A stretch of 64,000 nucleotides of DNA, taken from assembly GCF_003339685.1 (NCBI RefSeq), contig NZ_QPKI01000003.1, forward strand, positions 60,301 to 124,300. Reading direction: 5' to 3'. This DNA is from Halomonas sp. DQ26W (GTDB lineage Bacteria; Pseudomonadota; Gammaproteobacteria; Pseudomonadales; Halomonadaceae). The notes under the pieces were generated by a model. It saw only the letters and a program-made list of their open reading frames with translations, made no database searches and had not been told where the DNA came from. The position numbers and the translations under genes are program-made. Of this stretch, positions 18,173 to 26,563 are shown in pieces. The first letter of the stretch is position 1. Each line of letters starts with the position of its first letter.

Positions 18173-19576
18173 TTGAGCCTGACCGAGAACCTCTACCAGC
18201 TCGCCCCTTCGCCGGAAATGCTGCTCTTTTTCATTGGCCTTATCGCCCTGCTCGAGTCCCTGGCGCTGGTCGGCCTGCTACTCCCAGGCGTCATCCTGAT
18301 CACCGCCGCGGCATCGCTGGCCGGACACCAGGATATGTCCGTCTCTGCAATTCTCCTGGCGGCCTTCGCCGGCGCAGTCATCGGCGACGGGCTGAGCTTC
18401 ATTCTGGGCTACACCCAGCGTGAGCGGGTCACCCAACTCTGGCCTTTCTCGCGCCACCCGGAATGGCTGGCGCGAGGCGCCCAGTTCTTCCAGCGTTACG
18501 GCAGCCTGTCGGTGTTCTTCGGGCGTTTTGTCGGCCCGGTGCGTCCGGTGATACCGCTGATTGCCGGCATGCTGCACATGTCGCCGCGCGCCTTTATCTG
18601 GGCCAACCTGGCCTCGGCGGCCCTGTGGGCGCCGGCCTATGTCCTGCCCGGCTACCTGCTGGGCCAGACCTGGCAGCAACTGCTCGGCCTGCCCCCGGGC
18701 CTGGGCGGGCTGCTGATCGCCCTGACGCTGCTGGTGGTGATGCTTGCGATCACCTTCTCCTGGCTGCGCCAGCAGTTCAGCCGCAGCGGCCGGCTCTATC
18801 GCCTACTGGCAAGCGGGGCACGGCGCCACCCGGGCATGCGCCGCCTGTGGCTGACCCACAGCTGGCGAGGTCGCAGCGAAATACCGTTGGCGAGCTGGTT
18901 GCTGCTCATCTTCTCACTGGGGGGGCTTTCGGGCCTGACCATCGCCGTAATACGCCAGCGCGGTCCCTTCGAACTTGATCTCAAGGTACACGCCCTGTTC
19001 GACAGCCTGGTGGTTCCGGCCTTGCCCGCTGCCGGCCAGATACTGGCACGCATCGGCGACATGTACGGCATTCTGGCACTGGTCATTCCCTGGGGGCTCT
19101 GGCTACTGGCAAAGCGACATCTGTCGGCTTTCACCCATATCGCCGCAGGCCTGGGTGCCATCGCCCTGCTCAATACACTAGGCAAAGCGATCATCGGCCG
19201 ATCGCGACCGGATACCCCGGACTATCTCACCGGCTCGCTGGCCTATCCCAGCGCCCATGCCTCCTCCGCCGTGGTGCTATACGGCCTGGCAGCCGCCTTC
19301 CTTGCCCAGGGACTGCCACACCAGCGACGCTTCTTGGCCTACTGGTTCGCCATTGCACTGACGCTACCGATGGCCCTGTCTCGTCTCGTCATCGGCGTTC
19401 ACTGGCTCAGCGACCTGGTCGGTGGCGCCCTGCTGGGGCTGGTGGTCTGCGCGCTCGTCCGCCTCTCCTGGCAGCGCAGTCCACGCCCAGCCCTGACGCC
19501 CTGCCCCTGGATGATGCTGACCGCGGCGTCGCTGGTACTGCTCGGAGCGCGAATGGCCTGGCTGCCACCGGTATAG
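18173..19576 (+). CDS. Bifunctional DedA-family / PAP2-family membrane protein
   Basis: The protein has 467 residues. It starts at TTG 18173 with AGGAG 7 bases upstream; the nearby ATG is out of frame. Residues 15-200 are a DedA domain, with Glu28, GDG 71-73 and FFGRFVGPVRPVIPLIAG 115-132. DedA proteins move lipids such as undecaprenyl phosphate or phosphatidylethanolamine across the membrane. Residues 245-435 are a PAP2 phosphatase with all three motifs: KAIIGRSRP 338-346, PSAH 359-362 and SRLVIGVHWLSD 403-414. The fusion could flip and dephosphorylate the same lipid, for example undecaprenyl pyrophosphate; that substrate is inference. It follows the two degenerate GGDEF membrane proteins. 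Confidence 0.9.
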   Translation: MSLTENLYQLAPSPEMLLFFIGLIALLESLALVGLLLPGVILITAAASLAGHQDMSVSAILLAAFAGAVIGDGLSFILGYTQRERVTQLWPFSRHPEWLARGAQFFQRYGSLSVFFGRFVGPVRPVIPLIAGMLHMSPRAFIWANLASAALWAPAYVLPGYLLGQTWQQLLGLPPGLGGLLIALTLLVVMLAITFSWLRQQFSRSGRLYRLLASGARRHPGMRRLWLTHSWRGRSEIPLASWLLLIFSLGGLSGLTIAVIRQRGPFELDLKVHALFDSLVVPALPAAGQILARIGDMYGILALVIPWGLWLLAKRHLSAFTHIAAGLGAIALLNTLGKAIIGRSRPDTPDYLTGSLAYPSAHASSAVVLYGLAAAFLAQGLPHQRRFLAYWFAIALTLPMALSRLVIGVHWLSDLVGGALLGLVVCALVRLSWQRSPRPALTPCPWMMLTAASLVLLGARMAWLPPV

Positions 19577-19620
19577 AGCCTGGCCGGTGGCGGCATGGCT
19601 TATCGTTTGCTCATCCTTGT

Positions 19621-20244
19621 TCAGCCCAGCGCCAGCCACAGCCCCACTCCGACCATCAGTGAGCCGGCTATGCGGTTGAGTAACTGCACGTTGCCGCTGA
19701 CGCCGAGCAGACGCCGCAGGCTGCGGCCACCGGCGGCATAGAGTAGCAAGCAAAGAAACTCGATCGTCAGTATCAGCGTGATCAGCACGACCAGTTGGCC
19801 CATCAAGGCTCGAGAGGCATCCAGGAAGGGCGGCAGCAGTGCCACGAAGAAGGCCCAACCCTTGGGATTGGCCACCGCGGTGAGAAAGCCCTGAAGTGCC
19901 AACTGACCACGACCCGCCGGCGGCAGATCGACGTTTTCCAGAGGAATTGCCATGCGCCCCCGGGAGCGCCACATCATCACGCCCAGATAGCCCAGATAGA
20001 TGCCCCCGACCCATTTGAATAGGGCGAAGAGTTCCGGCTGGCGCAGCATCAGCGCGGCAACGCCGACACCCGCGGCGACGGCCACCAGCCCCACACCCAC
20101 CAACTCGCCGGCCATCATCCACAGGGTGCGCCTCACGCCTTGCGTCATGCCCAGCACCATGGAAAGCGTCATGCACATTCCGGGGGTCAGCGAGACAAAG
20201 AGAAAAGTCGGAATGAAGACCGACAGCATCGATAGCTTGATCAA
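19621..20244 (-). CDS. LysE/RhtB-family amino-acid exporter
   Basis: The protein has 207 residues and about six membrane segments. The N-terminal FVSLTPGMCMTLSMVLGMTQG and the central LTAVANPKGWAFFVALLPPFL are typical of the RhtB branch of LysE exporters, which expel amino acids such as homoserine, threonine or leucine. The substrate cannot be told from sequence. The ATG overlaps the stop of ubiX by 4 bp, so it is translationally coupled to the mpl-ubiX operon. That linkage is unexpected, as neither neighbour handles free amino acids for export. It converges on the DedA-PAP2 gene. Confidence 0.93.
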   Translation of the reverse strand: MIKLSMLSVFIPTFLFVSLTPGMCMTLSMVLGMTQGVRRTLWMMAGELVGVGLVAVAAGVGVAALMLRQPELFALFKWVGGIYLGYLGVMMWRSRGRMAIPLENVDLPPAGRGQLALQGFLTAVANPKGWAFFVALLPPFLDASRALMGQLVVLITLILTIEFLCLLLYAAGGRSLRRLLGVSGNVQLLNRIAGSLMVGVGLWLALG

Positions 20245-20903
20245 GCGCTCTCTCCTCCACTCTTTCCAGCTTCCTGCTCTCCCCAGTGAGGTATCAGCCG
20301 ATGCTCAATGTCGAGTTGGTTGAGGATCCGGGCGACGATGAAGTCGATGAGATCATCGACTCCTTGTGGCTGGTGGTAGAACCCCGGCGTAGCGGGCAGG
20401 ATCACTGCGCCAAGGCGGGACAGATCCAGCATATGCTGCAGGTGTATCGACGACAGCGGCGTCTCCCGGGGCACCAGAATCAGCTTGCGGCGCTCTTTGA
20501 GCGCCACGTCGGCAGCCCGCTCGATAAGGTTGTTGCTGGCGCCAGTGGCCACTGCCGAAAGTGTCCCGGTGGAGCAGGGGCAGATCACCATGGCCGACGG
20601 GGCGCCTGAACCGGAAGCCACCGGGGCCATCCAGTCCTCGCGACCGAAGCAGCGAATCTGGCCTGGCGCCGCAGCGCTATGCTCGGTCAGCGCCTGAGCC
20701 AGACGCTCGGGCCGCGCCGGCAACTCCCGGTTGGTCTCGGTAGCGATCACCAGGTGCGCTGCCTTGGAAACCATCACCCACACCTCATGCTCCGCCGCTA
20801 CCAGCACTTCGATCAGTCGCAGCCCGTATTGGACCCCCGAAGCGCCGGTAATGGCGACGGAGACCGGCGCCTTGAAGCCTTTAAACGATCCCGCCTCAGC
20901 CAT
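20241..20903 (-). CDS. ubiX: Flavin prenyltransferase UbiX
   Basis: UbiX attaches a dimethylallyl unit to FMN to make the prenylated flavin that the decarboxylase UbiD uses in ubiquinone synthesis. The product has 220 residues from ATG 20903, with GGAGGTG upstream. Motifs: VAITGASGVQYGLRLIE at 14-30, CPCSTGTLSAVATGASNNLIERAADVALKE, and VPRETPLSSIHLQHMLDLSRLGAVILPATPGFY. The start lies 8 bp inside the mpl gene and the stop overlaps the exporter start. Pairing of mpl with ubiX is common in Pseudomonas relatives. Confidence 0.96.
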   Translation of the reverse strand: MAEAGSFKGFKAPVSVAITGASGVQYGLRLIEVLVAAEHEVWVMVSKAAHLVIATETNRELPARPERLAQALTEHSAAAPGQIRCFGREDWMAPVASGSGAPSAMVICPCSTGTLSAVATGASNNLIERAADVALKERRKLILVPRETPLSSIHLQHMLDLSRLGAVILPATPGFYHQPQGVDDLIDFIVARILNQLDIEHRLIPHWGEQEAGKSGGESA

Positions 20904-22275
20904 GCGCCACCTCCAGGGCCTTGAGCAGCTTTTCATGGACGCCGCCGAACCCGCCGTTGGACATCACCACGATACGGTCCAACGGCCTGGCCTCAGCCAC
21001 CAGCACCGCAACCAGCGCATCGATATCAGTAACCAGCCGGGCGGGCTCGGGGATGGCCGCCAGTACAGGCTCCAGCGACCAGTCGAGGCCGTCAGGCTGA
21101 TACCAGAAGCTCAGGTCGGCAGCGGCAACGCTCGCTGCCAGCCGATCACTCAAGGTGCCTAGGCGCATGGTATTGGAGCGCGGCTCGATCACCGCCAACA
21201 GTCGACCCCGGGTCGTTGCCGCACGCAGCCCTTCGAGCGTTGTCGCGATCGCCGTGGGATGGTGAGCGAAGTCATCGATGACCTGGATACCGGCCACCTC
21301 GCCACGCACCTCCTGGCGCCTCCGCGGGGTCTCGAAGCGCGCCAGAGCCGCACAGCCCCTGGCCAGGTCGACGCCGCACGCATGCGCCGCCGCCAAGGCC
21401 GCGAGGGCATTGCGTGCGTTGTGGGTGCCAGTCAACGACCAGTCGACTACTGCGTCTTCATCGACTTCCGCCTGCTGGTGGATGACTCGAAAACGGCTCG
21501 CATCATCACGTTCCAGCATGAACCTCCAGGGGCTCGAGGGTGCCGCGCCCAGTCGCTCGACAGGGCTCCAGCAACCTTGCTCCAGCACACGGTCGAGGGC
21601 GGGTTCATCATCGGCCACCAGCAGTCTGCCTCGGCCAGGCACGGTCCTCACCAGATGATGGAACTGTCGCTCGATGGCGGCGAGGTCGTCAAAGATATCC
21701 GCATGGTCGAACTCCAGGTTGCCAAGGATGGCGATTTCGGGGCGGTAGTGAACGAACTTGGAGCGCTTGTCGAAGAAAGCGGTATCGTACTCGTCGGCCT
21801 CGACGACGAAGGGGGCATCCGCCGCCCCGAGGCGGGCAGAGAGGCCGAAGTTGCGAGGCACCCCGCCGATCAAAAAGCCCGGCGCAAGGCCGGAAGACTC
21901 CAGCAGCCAGGCCAGCAGGCTCGCCGTGGTGGTCTTGCCATGGGTACCCGCGACGGCGATGACCCGGCGCGCCGGCAAGACATGTTCCGCCAGCCACTGG
22001 GGGCCGGACACGTAGGGCAGCCCCTGGTTCAACACCGCCTCCACTTCGAGATTGCCGCGGGAGAGCGCATTGCCGACGATCACCAGGTCCGGGCGAGGGA
22101 CGAGATTGGCCACAGCATACCCCTCGCGAAGCGCGATGCCGGCCTCCTCCAGCTGGGTACTCATGGGAGGGTAGACATCGGCATCCGAACCGCTGACTTC
22201 GAAACCGAGCTCGCGCGCCAACAGCGCCAGGCTGCCCATGAACGTGCCACAGATGCCGAGAATATGAAGGTGCAT
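20896..22275 (-). CDS. mpl: UDP-MurNAc:L-Ala-gamma-D-Glu-meso-DAP ligase
   Basis: Mpl recycles peptidoglycan by joining recovered tripeptide to UDP-MurNAc. The product has 459 residues. The N-terminal MHLHILGICGTFMGSLALLARELG is diagnostic against MurC, which carries [10 protein letters not shown]. The ATP loop is [16 protein letters not shown] at about 110-125. EADEYDTAFFDKRSKF and DDFAHHPTAIATTLEGLR follow. It heads the operon mpl-ubiX-exporter and is divergent from pfp, with 189 bp between the two starts. It complements the de novo Mur ligases of the dcw cluster further along the window. Confidence 0.97.
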   Translation of the reverse strand: MHLHILGICGTFMGSLALLARELGFEVSGSDADVYPPMSTQLEEAGIALREGYAVANLVPRPDLVIVGNALSRGNLEVEAVLNQGLPYVSGPQWLAEHVLPARRVIAVAGTHGKTTTASLLAWLLESSGLAPGFLIGGVPRNFGLSARLGAADAPFVVEADEYDTAFFDKRSKFVHYRPEIAILGNLEFDHADIFDDLAAIERQFHHLVRTVPGRGRLLVADDEPALDRVLEQGCWSPVERLGAAPSSPWRFMLERDDASRFRVIHQQAEVDEDAVVDWSLTGTHNARNALAALAAAHACGVDLARGCAALARFETPRRRQEVRGEVAGIQVIDDFAHHPTAIATTLEGLRAATTRGRLLAVIEPRSNTMRLGTLSDRLAASVAAADLSFWYQPDGLDWSLEPVLAAIPEPARLVTDIDALVAVLVAEARPLDRIVVMSNGGFGGVHEKLLKALEVAHG

Positions 22276-22464
22276 CAGGATCTGACCTTATCGACAGGAA
22301 AGCGGGCGCCAACGCCCTGCATGGGAGAGTCGGCAGACTATCATGGCCAGTCGACACGCCTCCAGCGGCGTGCAGTGGCGCTGACTTTCGTCTAGAATAA
22401 TCCGCCTTTTCGTGAAGCATGAAATGGACCTTTTCCCGCACGAGATCAGGAGCACGCAAGTCCC

Positions 22465-23724
22465 ATGGCCCAGCATAACGCCTTCTATGCCCAGTCTGGC
22501 GGTGTCACCGCCGTGATCAACGCCACCGCCTGTGGAGTGATCGAAGCCTGCAAGCGTCACTCCGACCGCATCGGCAAGGTCTATGCCGGACACAACGGCA
22601 TCATCGGTGCCCTGACCGAGGACCTGATCGACGTCAGCCAGGAAAGCGACGAAACCATCACTGCACTGCGTCATACCCCCGGCGGGGCCTTCGGCTCCTG
22701 TCGCTACAAGCTCAAGGATATCGAGACGCACCGCGCCCAGTACGAGCGCCTGATAGAGGTCTTCCGCGCCCACGACATCCGCTATTTTTTCTACAACGGC
22801 GGCGGCGACAGCGCCGACACCTGCCTCAAGGTGTCTCAGCTCTCCGAAAAGCTCGGCTATTCCCTTACCGCGATTCACGTACCAAAGACCGTCGACAACG
22901 ATCTGCCGATCACCGACAACTCACCGGGATTCGGCAGCGTGGCCAAATACATCGCCACCTCCACACTCGAGGCTTCGCTGGATATCGCATCCATGTGCGC
23001 CACCTCCACCAAGGTCTTCGTACTCGAAGTCATGGGACGCCATGCCGGCTGGATTGCCGCTGCCGGGGCGCTTGCAGGAAACGGCGAAGGAGAACCGCCC
23101 CACCTGATAATTTTTCCCGAGGTGGCCTTCGATCGCGCCCGGGTCATGGCCCGGGTGGAAGAGGCAGTAGAGAAGTATGGCTACTGCGTGATTGTGGTCT
23201 CCGAGGGCGCACGCTACGAAGACGGCACCTTCCTGGCCGATTCGGGCAACACCGACGCCTTCGGGCATCGCCAGTTGGGCGGCGTGGCGCCAACCCTGGC
23301 AGGCATGGTCAAGCAGGACCTGGGCTACAAGTATCACTGGGCGGTGGCCGACTACCTGCAGCGCGCCGCACGCCACCTGGCCTCGAGGACCGATGTCGAG
23401 CAGGCCTATGCGGTCGGGGAGAAGGCGGTGGAGCTGGCCATCGAAGGCAAGAACTCGATGATGCCGGCCATCAAGCGGGTCAGCGAGACACCTTACGAGT
23501 GGTGCATCGTAGCCGCACCGCTGGCCGAGGTGGCAAACCGGGAAAAATTCATGCCCGCCGAGTACATCCGCAAGGACGGATTCGGCATCACTGAAGCCTG
23601 CCGCCAGTACCTGTCGCCGCTGATCCAGGGTGAGGATTATCCGCCCTACGAGAACGGCCTGCCCAAGGTCGCCCGGCTCAAGCTAGCCAAGGTTGAACGC
23701 AAGCTGGAGGAGTTCAAGCTTTAA
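22465..23724 (+). CDS. pfp: Pyrophosphate-dependent 6-phosphofructokinase
   Basis: The enzyme reversibly phosphorylates fructose 6-phosphate using PPi. The product has 419 residues. The phosphate-donor loop is NGGGDSADT at 111-119 and the substrate loop is PKTVDNDL at 140-147. The lysine in PKT, where ATP enzymes have PGT, is a hallmark of PPi-dependent forms. MGRHAGWIAAAGALAGNGEGEPP is also typical of the family. Halomonads rely on this enzyme where classical PFK is absent, which is established for some members. Inorganic pyrophosphatase, which competes for PPi, lies 2 kb downstream, and an unusual PP2C/kinase-like gene sits between them on the other strand. Confidence 0.95.
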   Translation: MAQHNAFYAQSGGVTAVINATACGVIEACKRHSDRIGKVYAGHNGIIGALTEDLIDVSQESDETITALRHTPGGAFGSCRYKLKDIETHRAQYERLIEVFRAHDIRYFFYNGGGDSADTCLKVSQLSEKLGYSLTAIHVPKTVDNDLPITDNSPGFGSVAKYIATSTLEASLDIASMCATSTKVFVLEVMGRHAGWIAAAGALAGNGEGEPPHLIIFPEVAFDRARVMARVEEAVEKYGYCVIVVSEGARYEDGTFLADSGNTDAFGHRQLGGVAPTLAGMVKQDLGYKYHWAVADYLQRAARHLASRTDVEQAYAVGEKAVELAIEGKNSMMPAIKRVSETPYEWCIVAAPLAEVANREKFMPAEYIRKDGFGITEACRQYLSPLIQGEDYPPYENGLPKVARLKLAKVERKLEEFKL

Positions 23725-23737
23725 GAACCGAGCCGAC

Positions 23738-25465
23738 TTACCTTAGCAGCCAGGACAAAACCAGCAACAGCAGCAGTATCCCGGCGATGCCCTGCCAAAA
23801 ATTGGCCGGCTCGCGCAGCAGCCGCGAGGGCTTCGTCACCCGCCTTCCCCGCCCGCCCTGGTGACGCAACGCATAGAGAAACTCCGACATGCGTCGGAAG
23901 CGCAGCGGGCGCTGCGGGTCCAGCGCACGGCGCAGGGTATCGTCCAGTTCCAGCGTGATCTCGGGATTGAACAGCCGAGCACTGCGGTAGCTCAATTGCT
24001 CGAGGTCGGTGTGGCCTCGCAGCTGGTTCGGTGCCAGCTCGTAGGGCAGCTTGTCGGTCAACAACCAGTAGATGGTGGACGCCAGCGAGTACTGGTCGCT
24101 GCGCCGGCCCACGCTGTCACCCAACGCATATTCCGGAGCATTGTGTTCGCTTAGCCCAAGCTGACGGGCCAACTCGCGGGAGCGACGATGCCCCTCCAGA
24201 TCCCGCATGTGGCAAGCACTGAAATCGGTCAACACGACCTGGCCATGGGTGTCGATGAGCACATTCTCGGGATGAATCCGCTGATGCAGCAGGTCGCGAT
24301 GGTGGAGCGCCTGTACCGCCTTGCCCAGTTGGACAGCAATCTCCAGCCGTTGTGCCAGGCTGGCCTGGGGATGGCGCCTGGCCCAGGCGGCCAGGGTCAT
24401 GCCCTCCACGTAGACCATCAGATAATAGAGATACCGACGCGGACGGGAAGGCTCCATGACCCGGGCCACGAAGGGTGACTTGACCCGCTCCACCACCCAC
24501 TGCTGCAGCAGGAAGTGCTCGAGATAGGCGTTGCGATTCGAGAGCTCCGGGCTCGGAGCCTTCATCACCATCTCGCGCTCGGAGCGCGTATCACGCACCC
24601 GATAGACACGCGACTGGGCGGTGCGCGACAGCACTTCCTGTATTTCCAGGCCATCGATGCGCTCGCCGGGCGAAAGCTCAGGGGGGATCGGCAGGTCGCC
24701 ATAAATTCGGCCGGGATGGTCACGGCCTTCTTCAGGCAGTTGGTCGATGCGCACCAGTTGAAAGCAGAACTGGTCGGCACCGTAACCACGAGACTGGGCG
24801 CGGTCACGCGCTGCGCTGGCCAGCCGTTCGCAGGCGGCATCGAGATCGCTGGCATCCTGACGTATCAGTTGAACATAGTCCGACGGCATCAGCGTACCCC
24901 GTACCGCCTGAGTCGTGAACAGAAAGATGTCGCCTTGCTTGAGGGGAAGCTGCATGTAGTCGATGTCGATGCTGCCATCCAACCCCAACGCACGGGACGG
25001 ATAGCGATACCCACCCAGATCGGTGATATGGTCTCGCGACAGCTGTTCGAATTCCGCCCCACGCAGGCGAAAGACCAGGGTGTCGCCCATGTGGAACAGG
25101 TGGGTCTCGCGTGACCGGAAGACCATGGCAGAGAGCGACGAGACATAGCTACCGTCCTCGACGAAGGTACTCTGGCTGTAGCACCAGCCGTTGAGGGCGC
25201 GCAGCACACGGGTCGCGGAGGTCTTGACGTCCCAGTGATCGGGCGTGGAAAAATAGTCGGCGAGAAAGCCACGCACGCTCAGATCACCCGCCTGCTTGGC
25301 GATGGCGTTGCGCGAGCTGGTATCGCTGATCAGGGCACAGGCCCCCTTCGCCGCGAGCTGCCCCGCCTCATCAGGAATCCGAACCGACATGGAACTGCGG
25401 TGGCGACATCGGTCCGGGGCCACGAAGGCCTGACCGACACTTAGTGACAGCTGGAAAGATACCAA
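23738..25465 (-). CDS. PP2C-kinase two-domain protein, probable pseudoenzyme
   Basis: The protein has 575 residues from TTG 25465, with GAGGAG 6 bases upstream. Residues 5-240 follow a PP2C-type phosphatase: GD at 127-128 and YGADQFCFQLVRI near the end are kept, but the SDG aspartate is replaced (FTTQAV 183-188) and the N-terminal NQD-type motif is missing. Residues 270-540 follow a protein kinase: the ATP lysine (MVMK, Lys302), APEY and SDQYS are kept, but HRDLKPEN reads HQRIHPEN at 394-401 and DFG reads DFS at 414-416. The catalytic aspartate is therefore Arg396. A final membrane helix (556-574) ends the protein. The family with both domains is known in Pseudomonas. Loss of activity is inferred from these residues. 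It lies tail to tail with pfp and divergent from ppa. Confidence 0.82.
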   Translation of the reverse strand: MVSFQLSLSVGQAFVAPDRCRHRSSMSVRIPDEAGQLAAKGACALISDTSSRNAIAKQAGDLSVRGFLADYFSTPDHWDVKTSATRVLRALNGWCYSQSTFVEDGSYVSSLSAMVFRSRETHLFHMGDTLVFRLRGAEFEQLSRDHITDLGGYRYPSRALGLDGSIDIDYMQLPLKQGDIFLFTTQAVRGTLMPSDYVQLIRQDASDLDAACERLASAARDRAQSRGYGADQFCFQLVRIDQLPEEGRDHPGRIYGDLPIPPELSPGERIDGLEIQEVLSRTAQSRVYRVRDTRSEREMVMKAPSPELSNRNAYLEHFLLQQWVVERVKSPFVARVMEPSRPRRYLYYLMVYVEGMTLAAWARRHPQASLAQRLEIAVQLGKAVQALHHRDLLHQRIHPENVLIDTHGQVVLTDFSACHMRDLEGHRRSRELARQLGLSEHNAPEYALGDSVGRRSDQYSLASTIYWLLTDKLPYELAPNQLRGHTDLEQLSYRSARLFNPEITLELDDTLRRALDPQRPLRFRRMSEFLYALRHQGGRGRRVTKPSRLLREPANFWQGIAGILLLLLVLSWLLR

Positions 25466-25630
25466 GGCACGCTCCTCACGATTGCCGCTTGCGCTATGTT
25501 TTGCCAGGTGCTGCCGTCGATCGGCCGGACTGCTACTTGCGCAAGCCATCATACACGCTTGCCACGAGCCAGGCCTGTCAACCAAAGCCCAAAGCCGTCA
25601 GCAACAAGCCGATCCATCACCTATGTAGCA

Positions 25631-25660
25631 TTGGTAATCCCCCGCACAGCTCCGTATAAT
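25631..25660 (+). promoter_or_regulatory. Sigma70-type promoter of ppa
   Basis: TTGGTA (25631-25636) and a consensus TATAAT (25655-25660) are separated by 18 bp. The expected start of transcription, about 25667, is the first base or two of the tandem-repeat block, so the repeats would form almost the whole 5' leader. Confidence 0.7.
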
Positions 25661-25665
25661 TCGCC

Positions 25666-25755
25666 GCATTTCAGGCCACCCAGCATTTCAGGCCACCCAG
25701 CATTTTCGCCAAAGCATTTTCGCCAAAGCATTTTCGCCAAAGCATTTTCGCCAAA
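25666..25755. repeat. Tandem repeats in the ppa leader: 2 x 17 bp then 4 x 14 bp
   Basis: Two exact copies of GCATTTCAGGCCACCCA (25666-25682, 25683-25699) run directly into four exact copies of GCATTTTCGCCAAA (25700-25755). Both units begin GCATTT, so one may derive from the other. The block ends 14 bp before the ppa ATG and begins at the predicted transcription start. Confidence 0.95.
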
Positions 25756-25769
25756 CCAAGGAAGCGACG

Positions 25770-26300
25770 ATGAACTTCGACAACATCCCTGCCGGCAAAG
25801 ATCTCCCCAATGACGTCTATGTGGCGATCGAGATTCCTGCCCACCATACTCCGGTCAAGTACGAGATCGACAAGGAGATGGGCACCCTGCTGGTGGATCG
25901 CTTTATGGCCACCCCGATGTTCTATCCGGCCAACTACGGCTTCATCCCACACACCCTGGCCGACGATGGCGATCCCCTAGACGCTCTGGTGGTCACTCCC
26001 GTTCCGGTTCAGGCAGGCAGCATCATCCGCGCCCGACCGGTGGGCATCCTGAACATGACCGATGAAGCCGGAGAGGATGCCAAGCTCGTCTGCGTGCCTC
26101 ACGCCAAGCTGAGCACGCTGTATGACGACGTGAATGAGGTCACCGACCTGCCCGAGCTGCTACGCCAGCAGATCGCCCACTTCTTCGAGAACTACAAGGA
26201 TCTCGAAAAAGGTAAATGGGTGAAGGTGGAGTCCTGGGAAGGTGCGGACGCCGCGCGCAAGGCCATTGAAAAATCCGTGGCAGCCTACGAGAAAGCCTGA
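25770..26300 (+). CDS. ppa: Inorganic pyrophosphatase
   Basis: Ppa hydrolyses PPi to phosphate and drives biosynthetic reactions. The product has 176 residues, standard for the bacterial family I enzyme. Motifs: [40 protein letters not shown] with the metal-binding D-x-D-P-x-D, and [20 protein letters not shown] precedes the ATG. The gene has its own promoter and an unusual repeat leader. It is divergent from the PP2C/kinase-like gene and 2 kb from pfp. Ppa and PPi-PFK compete for the same pool of PPi, so control of this gene should matter to sugar metabolism; that last step is inference. Confidence 0.97.
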   Translation: MNFDNIPAGKDLPNDVYVAIEIPAHHTPVKYEIDKEMGTLLVDRFMATPMFYPANYGFIPHTLADDGDPLDALVVTPVPVQAGSIIRARPVGILNMTDEAGEDAKLVCVPHAKLSTLYDDVNEVTDLPELLRQQIAHFFENYKDLEKGKWVKVESWEGADAARKAIEKSVAAYEKA

Positions 26301-26323
26301 TTCCACTTCTCGTCCAGCATGAT

Positions 26324-26354
26324 GCCGCGGGCCGCCTACCAGGCGGCCCGCGGC
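26324..26354 (+). terminator. Strong hairpin after ppa
   Basis: A perfect 14-bp GC-rich stem (26324-26337 with 26341-26354) has a 3-base loop, 23 bp after the ppa stop. No T-run follows, so it may end transcription inefficiently or protect the 3' end of the message. Confidence 0.65.
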
Positions 26355-26563
26355 GTTATCGGCAACCAATCCAGATCGGACGTCTCCCGAGCCGGTGGCG
26401 TGATGCGTCGCCAGTGCGACAAACGAACGCAGTCGGGCAGTAACAGCAATGTTCAATACTGTATCGACGTGAGTTATTCTGGCAGTGTCCCTTAAGACGC
26501 CTCATGCGCGGAACTCCACATGGTGAAGCGAGTCTCAAAGGCGCTTACCTGACCTGGAAAAGG

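Noticed and set aside
21259..22395. 378-codon open frame on the plus strand
   Set aside because: It lies opposite mpl and extends into the mpl-pfp gap. No family resemblance.
25666..25755. CRISPR array
   Set aside because: The repeats are 14 and 17 bp, contiguous, without spacers, and no cas gene is near.
26300..26563. Small gene between ppa and dsbD
   Set aside because: Short frames exist, but none has a ribosome site or protein-like composition; a terminator hairpin accounts for the start of the gap.
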